Positions 16,064 through 25,008 of a stretch of 42,425 bases of DNA are shown in pieces. The translations under genes were made by a program, and so were the position numbers. Position 1 is the first letter of the stretch, and each line of letters starts with the position of its first letter. Below the pieces are notes generated by a model. It saw only the letters and a list, made by a program, of their open reading frames with translations. It made no database searches and was not told the origin of the DNA. This DNA is from Acidobacteriota bacterium. Its GTDB lineage: Bacteria; Acidobacteriota; Terriglobia; Terriglobales; Acidobacteriaceae. The DNA is taken from the NCBI GenBank assembly GCA_013288805.1, contig JABDBE010000021.1, positions 1,244 to 43,668 of the forward strand, read 5' to 3'.

Positions 16064-16495
16064 CTACTTGAGGATGATCTCTTGCAGGAGTTCGGAGCTG
16101 ATTACTTCGCGGATTTCGGCTCGCTTGTCGGCCAGCTGTTGGGCGGGTTGTTTGCCGCCGAGGATCTTATCGCGAAGCATTTCGCCTTTCGCAGCCAGGC
16201 CGTCCATGGCGGCGTGATTTTTGTATTCAACCGCCAGACAGATGTCCCAATCCTCGGGATTGTTCTTAGTCTCCTTGAGGAAAAGTTTGTAATCCATGAT
16301 TGTCCCATCCTGCTTTTCGGCATCTAGGATGGGCTTGGAAGATTTGCGGAGGCTAGTGAGATAGGCATCCATTTGCGTGGGCTTCACCCGGATCAGCGAG
16401 ACGCGCCAGACTGGGCCTTCGGTGTAGTGTTCTTGTGCAAGAACAGCAGGGACGAGCAACAGTAGAAACGCAGCGAGACGGCAGATCGTTTTCAT
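16064..16495 (-). CDS. secreted hypothetical protein
   Basis: The 143-residue protein has a clear signal peptide (MKTICRLAAFLLLLVPAVLA, then QEHYTE). The mature part (VWRVSLIRVKPTQMDAYL, DICLAVEYKNHAAMDGL) reads like a ferredoxin-like alpha/beta or dimeric alpha-beta barrel domain, and the C-terminus is a charged helix. The ATG at 16495 follows an AAGGAGA ribosome-binding site five bases upstream, which rules out the longer start. I cannot assign a function. It is probably a periplasmic protein; such genes are frequent in Acidobacteria. Confidence 0.78.
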   Translation of the reverse strand: MKTICRLAAFLLLLVPAVLAQEHYTEGPVWRVSLIRVKPTQMDAYLTSLRKSSKPILDAEKQDGTIMDYKLFLKETKNNPEDWDICLAVEYKNHAAMDGLAAKGEMLRDKILGGKQPAQQLADKRAEIREVISSELLQEIILK

Positions 16496-16582
16496 AGATC
16501 TCCTTAGCGTGAAATTTGGGGGAAACGGCAGGAGCATCATACGCTTCGTAGGATGTTTTGTATGTGATACCGAGGTGAGGCT

Positions 16583-16622
16583 GCCGAGCTTTGCTCGGCT
16601 GGACAGCCGGGGGCCGCTGTCC
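16583..16622. repeat. double-hairpin REP-like element
   Basis: GCCGAGC-TTT-GCTCGGC (16583-16599) is a perfect 7-bp hairpin. It is followed by GGACAGC (16601-16607) pairing with GCTGTCC (16616-16622). A related GCCGAGC-type hairpin occurs at 26909-26933, so this belongs to a dispersed intergenic repeat family. Confidence 0.65.
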
Positions 16623-16654
16623 CCACGCGAGCTTGTTGAAAGCTCAAAGCTACT

Positions 16655-17293
16655 TTACGGGGCTTCGATCAATTCCATCTTGCCGTCCCGGGTGCGGTGC
16701 AGCACCATGACTTTGCCTTTAGGATCGCGGAAGACGAAGACGTCGCGATCGCGGAAGTGGGCTTCCTTGATGGCTTCTTCGAGGGTCATGGGCCGCAGGG
16801 CGACGGCTTCTTCGGATCGCACGAGGTGAACTTCGGTCGTGCGGGCGACGGCGGGAAATTTGTGGACGACGACGTCGATGGAGGTTTGTTCGGAAAGGCC
16901 GACGGCAACTCCTACGGCTTCCTGGGATCCCTCACCGTTCCATTTTCCAGCGGCTGAAGTTCTCGATGTTTGGTTTTTGGGGTTCGGGCTCTTGTGGTTG
17001 TGGCGTTTCTTGGTGCGCCACCGAGTCTTGTATTTGACGGCTTGTTTTTCGAGATGTTCGAGGGCTTCGCTGACTGCGGACGACATGTCTCCCGCTTGGG
17101 CTAAACCGACAAGCGGACCGTTCCGCGGGCTAATGGTGATTTCAGCCTTGTGGCGGTGCTTCTCGACAGCGAGAACGACCTTGGTCGGAAACTTGTCGCC
17201 TAGAATCTTGCGGATTTTGACGAGGCCGGATTCGATGTCCTTGCGGATGGCGGAAGTGACTTCGTAATGCCTGCCGGTGTATTCCACGTTCAT
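16655..17293 (-). CDS. hpf: ribosome hibernation-promoting factor, long form
   Basis: The 212-residue protein has an N-terminal S30AE domain (MNVEYTGRHYEVTSAIR to about residue 105, with the basic HRHKAEITI strand), a linker, and the C-terminal dimerisation domain of long HPF (PMTLEEAIKEA, DVFVFRDPKGKVMVLHRTRDG). The long form makes 100S ribosome dimers in resting cells. A strong AAGGAGGGG ribosome-binding site precedes the ATG. It follows rpoN by about 150 bases, the conserved lptA-lptB-rpoN-hpf order also known in Proteobacteria. The linker (about 105-150) is rich in Lys, Asn and Ser and longer than in many relatives. Confidence 0.93.
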   Translation of the reverse strand: MNVEYTGRHYEVTSAIRKDIESGLVKIRKILGDKFPTKVVLAVEKHRHKAEITISPRNGPLVGLAQAGDMSSAVSEALEHLEKQAVKYKTRWRTKKRHNHKSPNPKNQTSRTSAAGKWNGEGSQEAVGVAVGLSEQTSIDVVVHKFPAVARTTEVHLVRSEEAVALRPMTLEEAIKEAHFRDRDVFVFRDPKGKVMVLHRTRDGKMELIEAP

Positions 17294-17445
17294 GAGCGCC
17301 CCTCCTTGGGTTTCGATCTTTCTTGCTGGGCACTACATTTGGAACTTTTTACCTCAGGGCTAAAGCCTCGTCGTTATTGAGTCTGAGCCGCGCAACTCAA
17401 ATCGTGGCCTTCCCAAAAAACCATTTGCGAGACAGCTCGTACCCA

Positions 17446-19290
17446 TTACTTCTTTACTCTGCGCTGATGGGTGCTCGGGATGCGCATATCTTCCCGGTAT
17501 TTCGCGACCGTGCGGCGAGTGACCTGAATGCCCTGGGATTGCAGCAGACGGGTGATCTGCTCGTCGGTCAGCGGTCTGGCGGGATCTTCGTCCTCGATGA
17601 GCTTCTTGACACGGCGTTTGAGGATGAGTAGTGAAGTGTTGCCACCTTGGGGACCGTTCACGCTTTCGCTGAAGAAGTACCGCAACTCAAACACGCCTTG
17701 CGGAGTATGGGCATATTTGCTGGACACGGCGCGACTGACGGTAGAAGGATGCACGCCGATTTCTTCGGCCACCTCCTTGATCATCATGGGCTTTAGCTCA
17801 TCAATGCCTTTTTCCAGAAAGTCCTGCTGCCGGGCGAGGATGCTGTAACAAACCTTGACGATGGTCTGCTTGCGCTGCTCAATGTTCTTGATGAGCTGGA
17901 TGGCGCTCTTGTAGCGCTCCTTGACGTAGTTGCGCGTGTCTTTGTCGTTCGTCTCTTTGGTCAGTAAGCGTTTGTAAGCGGGATTGAGGCGTAGTTGAGG
18001 AACGTCTTCGTCGTTCATGACGACCAGCCATTCGTCTCCATGCTTGACGAAGGCGACGTCGGGTTCGATGAGGCGCGGCTGGGTTTTGTTGTACCGCAGT
18101 CCAGGGCGCGGATCGAGGGTGCGGATGTAATCGAGCGCCGCCTGCACGGCTTCTATCGGACGACCCAGGGCGCGAGCGATTTCTTTGTGTTGCTTGTTCT
18201 GCACGGCGCGCAGATGCTGATCCACGATTGCGATGGCGTCGGCGAGAGTCTGAGCTATAGATTCGCCATTGCCGTTCTTGTGCAGCTCGTGCTGTTGCTG
18301 GTGATAGCGCAGTTGATAGAGCAGGCACTCGCGCAGATCACGGCAGGCAACTCCGGGAGGGTCGAGCTGCCTTATGACTTCGATGGCTTCGTGGAGATCG
18401 GAGAGACTGAAGCTGGTGGGGAATGCGGGATGCGGAGCCGGCGCGGGCTGAGCTGCTTTTGCCTCCGGCGCGGTTGCAGGTGCGGCGGCGCTGCCTGCAA
18501 GGTCAACACCGTGTGAGGCTTCGTTCCAGTTTCTTGCCGCAGGCGAATCGACGACCGGATCGGTTGAAAAAGATTCGCCCGAAACCAGTTCTGGAGAAAC
18601 AAACTCGGCGGCATCCATTTCGGACGGAACCACGTCGGATGCACTTGGTTCGGGCAAGCCTTCCTCGGGCGAATTAGGCTCCGAACTGATGCCCAGCGCA
18701 GCGGCTTCCTTGAAAACATTCTGGACGACGACGGCGTCTAACTCCGGCGGAGCCGGAGGCGCGACTCCCAGCAACTCTTCGTCGCTGGCAATCAGATAAC
18801 CGTCTTCGTTGAGGTTGCCAATGATGAGTTCGACGGCTTCCTGCACTTCGGGGCGCATGGAGATGGAGCCGAGTTGCCAAACCAGGTGGTCGGTTAGACT
18901 GCCGGGCTTGGAAAGGAAATTCTCGAACGAGGGGCGCTCGATGTCCTCCATCTCACGAGAGCTGCGATAGCCGGGATCGAGGTAGTCCTGGAAGAATGAG
19001 CCGAAATCGATCTCTTCGAATGGATCTTTCTTCTCAACATCAGCGGCGGCGGTGGGGCTTTCTTCGATAGGCGCGTGATCGCGTTCCTCTTCGCGTCGAT
19101 TCACGTCGTCGATCAGGGGTACGGACTCTTCCAGTTCTTCGAGAACCGGGTTCTCCACCATTTCGGCCGTGATCATGTCCCGAAGCTCAAGCTTGTTGAG
19201 CGCGAGGACGCTGACCATCTGGACAAGGCCCGGGGTCAGGATCTGTCTCTGCGAGACTTTGAGACTTAGCTTGTGCTGCAACAACACCAT
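17446..19290 (-). CDS. rpoN: RNA polymerase sigma-54 factor
   Basis: The 614-residue protein starts with the activator-interacting region (LKVSQRQILTPGLVQMVSVL), continues through an acidic stretch and the core-binding domain (NLNEDGYLI, LDPPGVACRDLRECLLYQL), and ends with the HTH (IGVHPSTVSRAVSSKYAHTPQGVFEL) and the RpoN box ARRTVAKYRE, which contacts the -24 element. Most RpoN proteins have about 450-500 residues. The surplus comes mainly from a Pro/Ala/Ser/Glu-rich segment of about 100 residues (near 195-295) inserted in the core-binding region. It lies between lptB and hpf. The sequence is otherwise complete and should be functional. Confidence 0.96.
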   Translation of the reverse strand: MVLLQHKLSLKVSQRQILTPGLVQMVSVLALNKLELRDMITAEMVENPVLEELEESVPLIDDVNRREEERDHAPIEESPTAAADVEKKDPFEEIDFGSFFQDYLDPGYRSSREMEDIERPSFENFLSKPGSLTDHLVWQLGSISMRPEVQEAVELIIGNLNEDGYLIASDEELLGVAPPAPPELDAVVVQNVFKEAAALGISSEPNSPEEGLPEPSASDVVPSEMDAAEFVSPELVSGESFSTDPVVDSPAARNWNEASHGVDLAGSAAAPATAPEAKAAQPAPAPHPAFPTSFSLSDLHEAIEVIRQLDPPGVACRDLRECLLYQLRYHQQQHELHKNGNGESIAQTLADAIAIVDQHLRAVQNKQHKEIARALGRPIEAVQAALDYIRTLDPRPGLRYNKTQPRLIEPDVAFVKHGDEWLVVMNDEDVPQLRLNPAYKRLLTKETNDKDTRNYVKERYKSAIQLIKNIEQRKQTIVKVCYSILARQQDFLEKGIDELKPMMIKEVAEEIGVHPSTVSRAVSSKYAHTPQGVFELRYFFSESVNGPQGGNTSLLILKRRVKKLIEDEDPARPLTDEQITRLLQSQGIQVTRRTVAKYREDMRIPSTHQRRVKK

Positions 19291-19407
19291 GGTTCGATCA
19301 TTCTTTCTAAACTACGTTACAGTACGGTTAAAACCCAAAAGCTTGAACACTAAGAACCCAAACGTTTCTTCGCGGACGCGCGGGGACGCCCGTCTCTCCA
19401 CTTGCGC

Positions 19408-20136
19408 TTACACCAGCGAAAAACTTTGGCCCAGGTACACGCGCCTTACTTCGGGATCGCCGCCTAACTGCTCGGGTGTTCCCTGGCGGAAGATCCGGCC
19501 TTCATTGATTATGTATGCGCGGTCGGTGACCGATAGTGTTTCACGCACATTGTGATCGGTGATCAGGACGCCGATGCCGCTCGCTTTCAGATCACTGATA
19601 ATCTTTTGCAGGTCGAGTACGGCGATGGGATCAATCCCGGAAAAAGGCTCGTCCAGCAGAATGAACGTTGGGTTGATGCACAGAGCTCGAGCGATCTCGA
19701 CTCGGCGACGCTCTCCGCCGGAGAGAGCGTATCCGCGATTCTGGCGGATGTGCTCCAGCCCAAGCTGATCGATAAGCTTTTCCATCTTCTCCCGGCGCTC
19801 ATGCCAGGAGATAGACTGCGCTTCGAGGACGGCCAGGATGTTTTCCTCGACCGTCAGCTTGCGGAAGACGGAAGCCTCTTGCGGGAGATAGCTGATACCG
19901 TACTGGCGAGCCCGGAGATACATGGGCACATCCGTGATGTCATCGTCGTCGATAAGAACTCGACCGGTGTCAGGGGGAACCAAGCCTACGATTGCGTAGA
20001 AAGTTGTGGTCTTGCCAGCGCCGTTAGGTCCAAGTAAACCAACAACTTCGCCCTGTTCGACGCGCAGGCTGACACCGTTTACAACCCGGCGGCTGCGATA
20101 GGATTTGCCGATTTCGTCGGTGGCCAGTGTACGCAT
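19408..20136 (-). CDS. lptB: LPS export ABC transporter ATPase
   Basis: The 242-residue protein is the cytoplasmic ATPase of the LptBFG complex that extracts lipopolysaccharide from the inner membrane. Walker A GPNGAGKT (36-43), the Q-loop region [13 protein letters not shown], signature LSGGERRR, Walker [13 protein letters not shown] and the switch histidine in TDHNVRET are all present. QEASVFR and the GIDP after Walker B match the LptB subfamily rather than amino-acid transporters. Its ATG directly follows the TAA of the LptC/LptA gene with no spacing, so they are coupled. lptF and lptG are not in the window. Confidence 0.95.
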   Translation of the reverse strand: MRTLATDEIGKSYRSRRVVNGVSLRVEQGEVVGLLGPNGAGKTTTFYAIVGLVPPDTGRVLIDDDDITDVPMYLRARQYGISYLPQEASVFRKLTVEENILAVLEAQSISWHERREKMEKLIDQLGLEHIRQNRGYALSGGERRRVEIARALCINPTFILLDEPFSGIDPIAVLDLQKIISDLKASGIGVLITDHNVRETLSVTDRAYIINEGRIFRQGTPEQLGGDPEVRRVYLGQSFSLV

Positions 20137-22587
20137 TTATCGTGCCACTCGCGTTTGGGTGACGGTGGGGGATGAATTATTGCCTTCAACCAGCACCCTA
20201 TCATCGTGTCTAAAGAAAGTCAACGAAACCCCGGTAATCTTGCCGTGTTCGGCATCAAAAATGCTAGGCGGTCCGCCAGTCAGGACAAACTTGTCGTCCG
20301 CAGCAGTGTAAATAAGGAGATCGCCGGTAGCGCGACGGTCTGGTTGGGTGATCACAACTTGCTCTTGGGCGATGATCTTGTCGAGTTTCCCTGCTCCGGA
20401 GAGCGCTTCATGGGCGGGCCCGCGAGCCTGAAGAAATGCGTCCATCTTCTTGGCAGTAATGGTGACGTCCGCTTCCTTGGCCACGACATCTCCTTCGAAG
20501 TACGCCTTGCGCTCATTGTCGGCGTAGGTGAGACGCGTAGAAGTGATGGCGATCAGGGTAGGTTTTTGGGGTTTGTCGTCTTGCAGGCGATCTGCCTGAG
20601 TTTTGTCCGCTTGAGCATTCTCCGTCTGAGCTTTGTCCGTCTGGACTAGGACCGTCGAGACGGTTTGAGATGCGGTCGATCCAACTGGAGACGTTCCCCC
20701 AGCGACCATGGAGCGCTGATCGCGATCGAATTCGATCGTCTGCGCTTCCACAATATTTGCATCCTGCCAGAGCCGCGCATCTCCGGTGTAAAGGGCGATC
20801 GCTGAGTTGCCTTGGACACTCATGGAGCGGGCAGTCACGTGGATAGGGCTGGAAGAGGATAATAACGCACCACCGGGTTGTGGCTTCAGGTCATTGTAGG
20901 TAGTTTTGACGTTGCCTTCGGCGAAGGCATATCCAGTGGCGCGATTAAGGCGCATAGAGTTTGCGGTGGTGGTCATGCCGCCGTCGCTTACGCGCGGAGA
21001 GCCAGTGAGGATCAATATTTGATCAGCTGGAGTGTAGCGGGCATGCGCGCCCCAGGCTTTGCGCTCTCCGTCAACGTAGACAACATTCCCTTGCTGCACC
21101 AGAGATTGGATGCCACCACCGGGTTGAAAGTTCGCGTCGAGCATGCGACTGGTACTGATGCGATCAGGCTGGCCGGGATTCTGACTAACGATGCGCGCAT
21201 CCGGTGCGCCATGGACGGCAGTAAGCTGTCCCGAGCTGTCAAAGCGAGCGTCAAACTTGGCTGCCGTAACCAGGGTTTGCTGTCCAGCACCGGTGGTCGG
21301 ACGAATGGCGATTTGGGCCGCACCAGAAGTCTCAGCGCGGTCGAGGCGGCTTGCCTTGTCTCCGCGCGCGAGGTTGGCGGCAAAAAAGTCTATGGCCTGC
21401 GTGGTCAACTCGAGATCCTGCGCACCGGCTGAGGCGCTCGCTAGCCTCTGATGCTGCAATATCTTCACGTGGTCTTCGGCGTGTACTTTGGCGAGGAGAT
21501 TTTTCCCGGAGAATTCGAGGACGACCCGGCCAGCTTTGCCTTGCATGGGCCACCCTTGCCGCGCTTGATCCGTGGGAGCGGCCGGATTGGCGGGATTTGA
21601 AATTGAAAGCCCGACTGCGCTCGGAACAGACTCGCGGGGACGCGCGTCCTCCATGGGTTGTGCACCCGCGACTTGAGCCTGGACGTCGCCAGAAAAAACG
21701 GCGGTGCGCAGAGTATCACGCTGCTTCGCCATGGTGAGTTCGAGTTGTTCGGATCGGGCTTCTGCCGGCTGCGAACCTTCCGCTTTCACCAGTACATTGC
21801 CGCGAGCTAGAACGCTATCCAGCGTGTTGTCGGGGCGCAGGAAAAGTGTGGCCTCGTCGGCATCGCATTGCCGCTCGCCACTGCGCAAATGGGGATGATC
21901 GAGCAGGACCAGGTGCGGATCTTTGGTGATGGTAGCGCGAAGAGCGATGACAGTTGCGGCAGTGGCGCCCACCGACACGAGATTCACCTGCGATTGCAGG
22001 GTGAGGATGTTGGTCTTTGCGGCATAGTCAACCCCCACAGCCGATCCTCTGGCTTGGGCCAGATCAAAATCGACTCTCTCTTTGGTATGAGCGTCTCCAG
22101 TGTTCTGGTTGAAAACCAAGCCGCTGGTTTTGAGGTGAATGGGATTCTTCAGGTTCGTCGGAGGCGACTGGTCAGGATGCAGCAGGCCTCCAGGATTTGA
22201 CTGCAAATCAATTTGAACTTCTCCTTTGGCGATGACGTTTCCGGATTGCTGATCGTATTCGAAATCAGCGCCACGGATCTGATCGAAGCGGCTGGAATCG
22301 CTTCCGTATAAAGTGATTTGCACGTCGTGCAGTTCGGCGTGTCCGCCTTGCTTGAATTGCACGGCCTTGCTGGCTTGAATGGTGAACAGAGTGCGTCCTT
22401 GTTGAGACTTGGAGATGGTGAAACCGGTCGCGGTTTGTTTGATTTCAAGGCCAATCTTCGCCGGAACCTGCTTGAGGGCGTTCTGCATGCGATGACGAGC
22501 GTAGAAATAAACCCCTGCCACTACCAGGACAGCGACAATGATGGCGCCAGCGAACCAGCGGCGCAGGCGGGATAGATAGGCCGGCAT
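20137..22587 (-). CDS. fused LptC-LptA-type LPS transport protein
   Basis: The 816-residue protein has an N-terminal membrane anchor (FAGAIIVAVLVVAGVYFYA), then an LptC-like region (GLEIKQTATGFTISKS, VQFKQGGHAELHDVQITLYG), then several OstA/LptA-like beta-jellyroll repeats with recurring patterns such as VIAKGEVQI, VLARGNVLVKAEG, AFAEGNVKTTY and AYFEGDVVAKEADV. The last repeat ends FRHDDRVLVEGNN. In model systems LptC and LptA are separate proteins that form the periplasmic LPS bridge. Here one anchored polypeptide could carry much of the bridge. A linker rich in the TDKAQTENAQ type lies near residue 640. It is coupled to lptB. Confidence 0.85.
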   Translation of the reverse strand: MPAYLSRLRRWFAGAIIVAVLVVAGVYFYARHRMQNALKQVPAKIGLEIKQTATGFTISKSQQGRTLFTIQASKAVQFKQGGHAELHDVQITLYGSDSSRFDQIRGADFEYDQQSGNVIAKGEVQIDLQSNPGGLLHPDQSPPTNLKNPIHLKTSGLVFNQNTGDAHTKERVDFDLAQARGSAVGVDYAAKTNILTLQSQVNLVSVGATAATVIALRATITKDPHLVLLDHPHLRSGERQCDADEATLFLRPDNTLDSVLARGNVLVKAEGSQPAEARSEQLELTMAKQRDTLRTAVFSGDVQAQVAGAQPMEDARPRESVPSAVGLSISNPANPAAPTDQARQGWPMQGKAGRVVLEFSGKNLLAKVHAEDHVKILQHQRLASASAGAQDLELTTQAIDFFAANLARGDKASRLDRAETSGAAQIAIRPTTGAGQQTLVTAAKFDARFDSSGQLTAVHGAPDARIVSQNPGQPDRISTSRMLDANFQPGGGIQSLVQQGNVVYVDGERKAWGAHARYTPADQILILTGSPRVSDGGMTTTANSMRLNRATGYAFAEGNVKTTYNDLKPQPGGALLSSSSPIHVTARSMSVQGNSAIALYTGDARLWQDANIVEAQTIEFDRDQRSMVAGGTSPVGSTASQTVSTVLVQTDKAQTENAQADKTQADRLQDDKPQKPTLIAITSTRLTYADNERKAYFEGDVVAKEADVTITAKKMDAFLQARGPAHEALSGAGKLDKIIAQEQVVITQPDRRATGDLLIYTAADDKFVLTGGPPSIFDAEHGKITGVSLTFFRHDDRVLVEGNNSSPTVTQTRVAR

Positions 22588-22604
22588 CTGGAGTTAGTTT
22601 ACTT

Positions 22605-22664
22605 CAGGCTTCAGGCTTCAGGCTTCAGGCTTCGGGTTGTGCAAAGTCCGAAACCTGAAGCCTG
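22605..22664. repeat. 4x CAGGCTT tandem repeat with inverted partner
   Basis: Four exact head-to-tail CAGGCTT units (22605-22632) are followed by CCTGAAGCCTG (22654-22664), complementary to any two consecutive units. The stretch can thus form alternative hairpins in the 86-base gap between the DUF4139 gene and lptCA. A related palindrome lies at 27506-27607. Confidence 0.7.
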
Positions 22665-22673
22665 CAGCCTACC

Positions 22674-24833
22674 CTAGAAATTCTCATCGAGGGTTATCTG
22701 CTGCACGATCTGGTCTAGTTGATTTCTGGCCTGATTTTGTTTCTCCTGCAGATCTGATATTTCTTTGTTCAACGCATTCAGACGGTCTTCTTGCGCATCT
22801 AGTTGATGGGCGTACCGTTGCAGTAGAGCTTTTTCTTCCGCGCTGCCTTTAAGGGCTTTCATGTTTTCGCGAACCCGCGCCTGATCCTTGGTAATGGTTT
22901 CGATTTCGTGCTGGCGGGCTTTGATCTGTGTCCCGAGGCTGTCAACTTTGTTTTTCTGCTCGAGGACGCGGCGGAAGGCGTCCTGCATGGCGGGCGTGAT
23001 TTGCCTTTGCTGGGTGATCAATGCAATCTGTTTTTCGTCGAGATTCGTCAAAGCAAATTCGCTGCTCGCGGGATGGTATTCCGCGATCTGGAGATTCGCT
23101 GTCTGTCCGGCTGGAACTGCCACCCGAAAGCGCAGATACGAAGCAGAGGTTTCTTCGGGCTTTGGACCCTCGGACAATTTCCAGTTTTCCCGCGCGGGAT
23201 GTTCAATGACTACATCGCGAGAAAATGTGTCCGCATTGTGCAAGGTATATTTGCGGTTGTCGTTTTGCTCGCGAGTAAGATACATCAAGCCTTTGACAAT
23301 GTGGATGCGGGTGATGGGTTTCTCGCTCCACTCCTGCTCCATGGTGACGCGCAGAGCGGGATCGGCGGCATAGGAAATGAGACGGCGCTCGGCCGGATGG
23401 ACGGTCTCAATCAAACCTTCTCCGGCAAAGGTATCGCTCTCGAGAATGTTGAAGGTTCCGGAGTCGAGCGTCAGACCACTGCTGTTGGTGATCCACAGGG
23501 CACGGCGAATTTCGCGAGTGTTCTCGTTCCAGATCGTGACTTTCTCCGCGCCGATGGGAGATTGCAGAATAGGCACCAGGGCTGACTGATTCTTGCCAAT
23601 CGTGATCTTCTGCTTGAGGTTGTACTCGAAATAATCGCCGAGGTCTTTGGCTTCGGCTTCAGCTTGCTGTTTGGCGACGGCATCAAAGGGAGACTGGAGC
23701 CATTGTTTATTTGCGCCGCCATGGAATGCGTCTCGGGTTTGTTTAGCCGCTACGCCGCCGCCCACTCCTCCGCCCACTCCCGACACGGTGTCCATCGTCA
23801 TTGCCGATTCGCCGGTCACCTCGACCGCTTGCGCTGCCACCGGCGCAGGTGCACTCATCGATGCTTCCTGCGTCTGCGGAGTGAGCATGGCCGCCTGAGG
23901 CAAGGGGACTACCGGCCGGCGAGTGTACAGCGGGCGAGAAATATCCTGGATAAACGACTGTGGCGCTCCCGCAATCAACGAGAGCTGAACATCTCTCCAA
24001 TCCTCGCCAACGGTATTGTCCACAATGGCCCATCCCTGCAGCACCGGCTTGTCGTTCGGCTTGTCCGGCAGGATGATGCGATACGTGCTCTTCCAGACCG
24101 GGACTTCGCTGATGTAGCTCACAAAAATCTCACGATCTCCGGTGCCGGTGGCAGAAATGGTCATGCGACGCAGGTCGCGGGCCCGCGAAGAGCCGATCAG
24201 GTTCAAATACTTTCCAACCTCGTCGCTCAGGTCGTGTTCGACCAGACGGACAGAAGTGCTCGAGCCGAGATCAAAACTCCGCATGTCGCCGGCGTCGGAT
24301 ATGACCGAGAATGCAGTCACCTCGTAGGATTCTCCCTTGTCGATGAAGCGCTTTTCTTTCTCGACGCTCAGGAGCCTGCCCGTAGTGTTGTCTGAGCCGT
24401 TGCGCACTTCCACGCGGGCGCCGCGCAGGGCAGCGAGAAAATCAACCTGGGTGATCTGCTCACCGAAGGGCAGACGCAGTGCCTTCAGACGTTCGTCGAG
24501 GGGTGCGATTGAGTTGTACCGCACGCCCGAGATGTGGCCATCGCCCAGATCCACGGCAGTCAAGGACTTCAGAACATCGTTGAGCTGGCTGGTAGTGAAA
24601 TCGATGGCAAGATCCTGATCGCCATGGACGCGGGCCGAATGCTCGAAGTACCCGACACCATTCTTGTAGAGCACGACACGCCTAACCGGCAGGCGACTGC
24701 CCGCGTCAGTTTCGCCGGCTGAGGCGGAAGCCTGCGACTCTTCCAGCGGCTGATTGGGTTTGTTTTCCGCAAACCCGGCGATGAAGAATGAAACGCTTAT
24801 CAACGTGACGAGAATGGATTTGCGCATCGACAC
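22674..24833 (-). CDS. secreted DUF4139 domain protein with coiled-coil C-terminus
   Basis: The roughly 719-residue protein begins with GTG at 24833 (an ATG follows two codons later) and a signal peptide (KSILVTLISVSFFIAGFA). It contains the DUF4139 signature region (VVLYKNGVGYFEHSARV, VPVWKSTYRIILPD, VDNTVGEDWRDVQLSLIAGAPQSF). A Gly-rich stretch around residue 345 (SGVGGGVGGGVA) may be a flexible linker, and a long coiled coil covers about 620-719 (RVLEQKNKVDSLGTQIKARQ). DUF4139 proteins are predicted envelope proteins of unknown function. It is transcribed towards lptCA with 86 bases between, so a link to the outer membrane is plausible but unproven. Confidence 0.85.
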   Translation of the reverse strand: MSMRKSILVTLISVSFFIAGFAENKPNQPLEESQASASAGETDAGSRLPVRRVVLYKNGVGYFEHSARVHGDQDLAIDFTTSQLNDVLKSLTAVDLGDGHISGVRYNSIAPLDERLKALRLPFGEQITQVDFLAALRGARVEVRNGSDNTTGRLLSVEKEKRFIDKGESYEVTAFSVISDAGDMRSFDLGSSTSVRLVEHDLSDEVGKYLNLIGSSRARDLRRMTISATGTGDREIFVSYISEVPVWKSTYRIILPDKPNDKPVLQGWAIVDNTVGEDWRDVQLSLIAGAPQSFIQDISRPLYTRRPVVPLPQAAMLTPQTQEASMSAPAPVAAQAVEVTGESAMTMDTVSGVGGGVGGGVAAKQTRDAFHGGANKQWLQSPFDAVAKQQAEAEAKDLGDYFEYNLKQKITIGKNQSALVPILQSPIGAEKVTIWNENTREIRRALWITNSSGLTLDSGTFNILESDTFAGEGLIETVHPAERRLISYAADPALRVTMEQEWSEKPITRIHIVKGLMYLTREQNDNRKYTLHNADTFSRDVVIEHPARENWKLSEGPKPEETSASYLRFRVAVPAGQTANLQIAEYHPASSEFALTNLDEKQIALITQQRQITPAMQDAFRRVLEQKNKVDSLGTQIKARQHEIETITKDQARVRENMKALKGSAEEKALLQRYAHQLDAQEDRLNALNKEISDLQEKQNQARNQLDQIVQQITLDENF

Positions 24834-25008
24834 CCCCGCTCTGGCGGGCAGTGTAGCAGTGGATCGGGCCGAGTTGGCAGTGACAAGTCAGGGGCACTTC
24901 AGCGGGAACAATCGGCCTGCTATTTGCAACTGGATTCCTTGAACCCGGTTGTCGGTTCTCAGTTCTCAGCTGTGTTAAGGACGACGGCTTCGGTTCGATC
25001 TCGGTCGT

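Noticed and set aside
16629-16645. Intrinsic terminator downstream of hpf
   Set aside because: GAGCTT/AAGCTC can pair but the stem is only 6 bp and no T-run follows on the minus strand.
22605-22632. CRISPR array
   Set aside because: The 7-bp units are head-to-tail with no spacers and no cas gene is nearby; it is a simple tandem repeat.
23664-24395. 243-codon plus-strand frame inside the DUF4139 gene
   Set aside because: The opposite strand has a signal peptide and the DUF4139 signature; this frame is Arg/His-rich without motifs.
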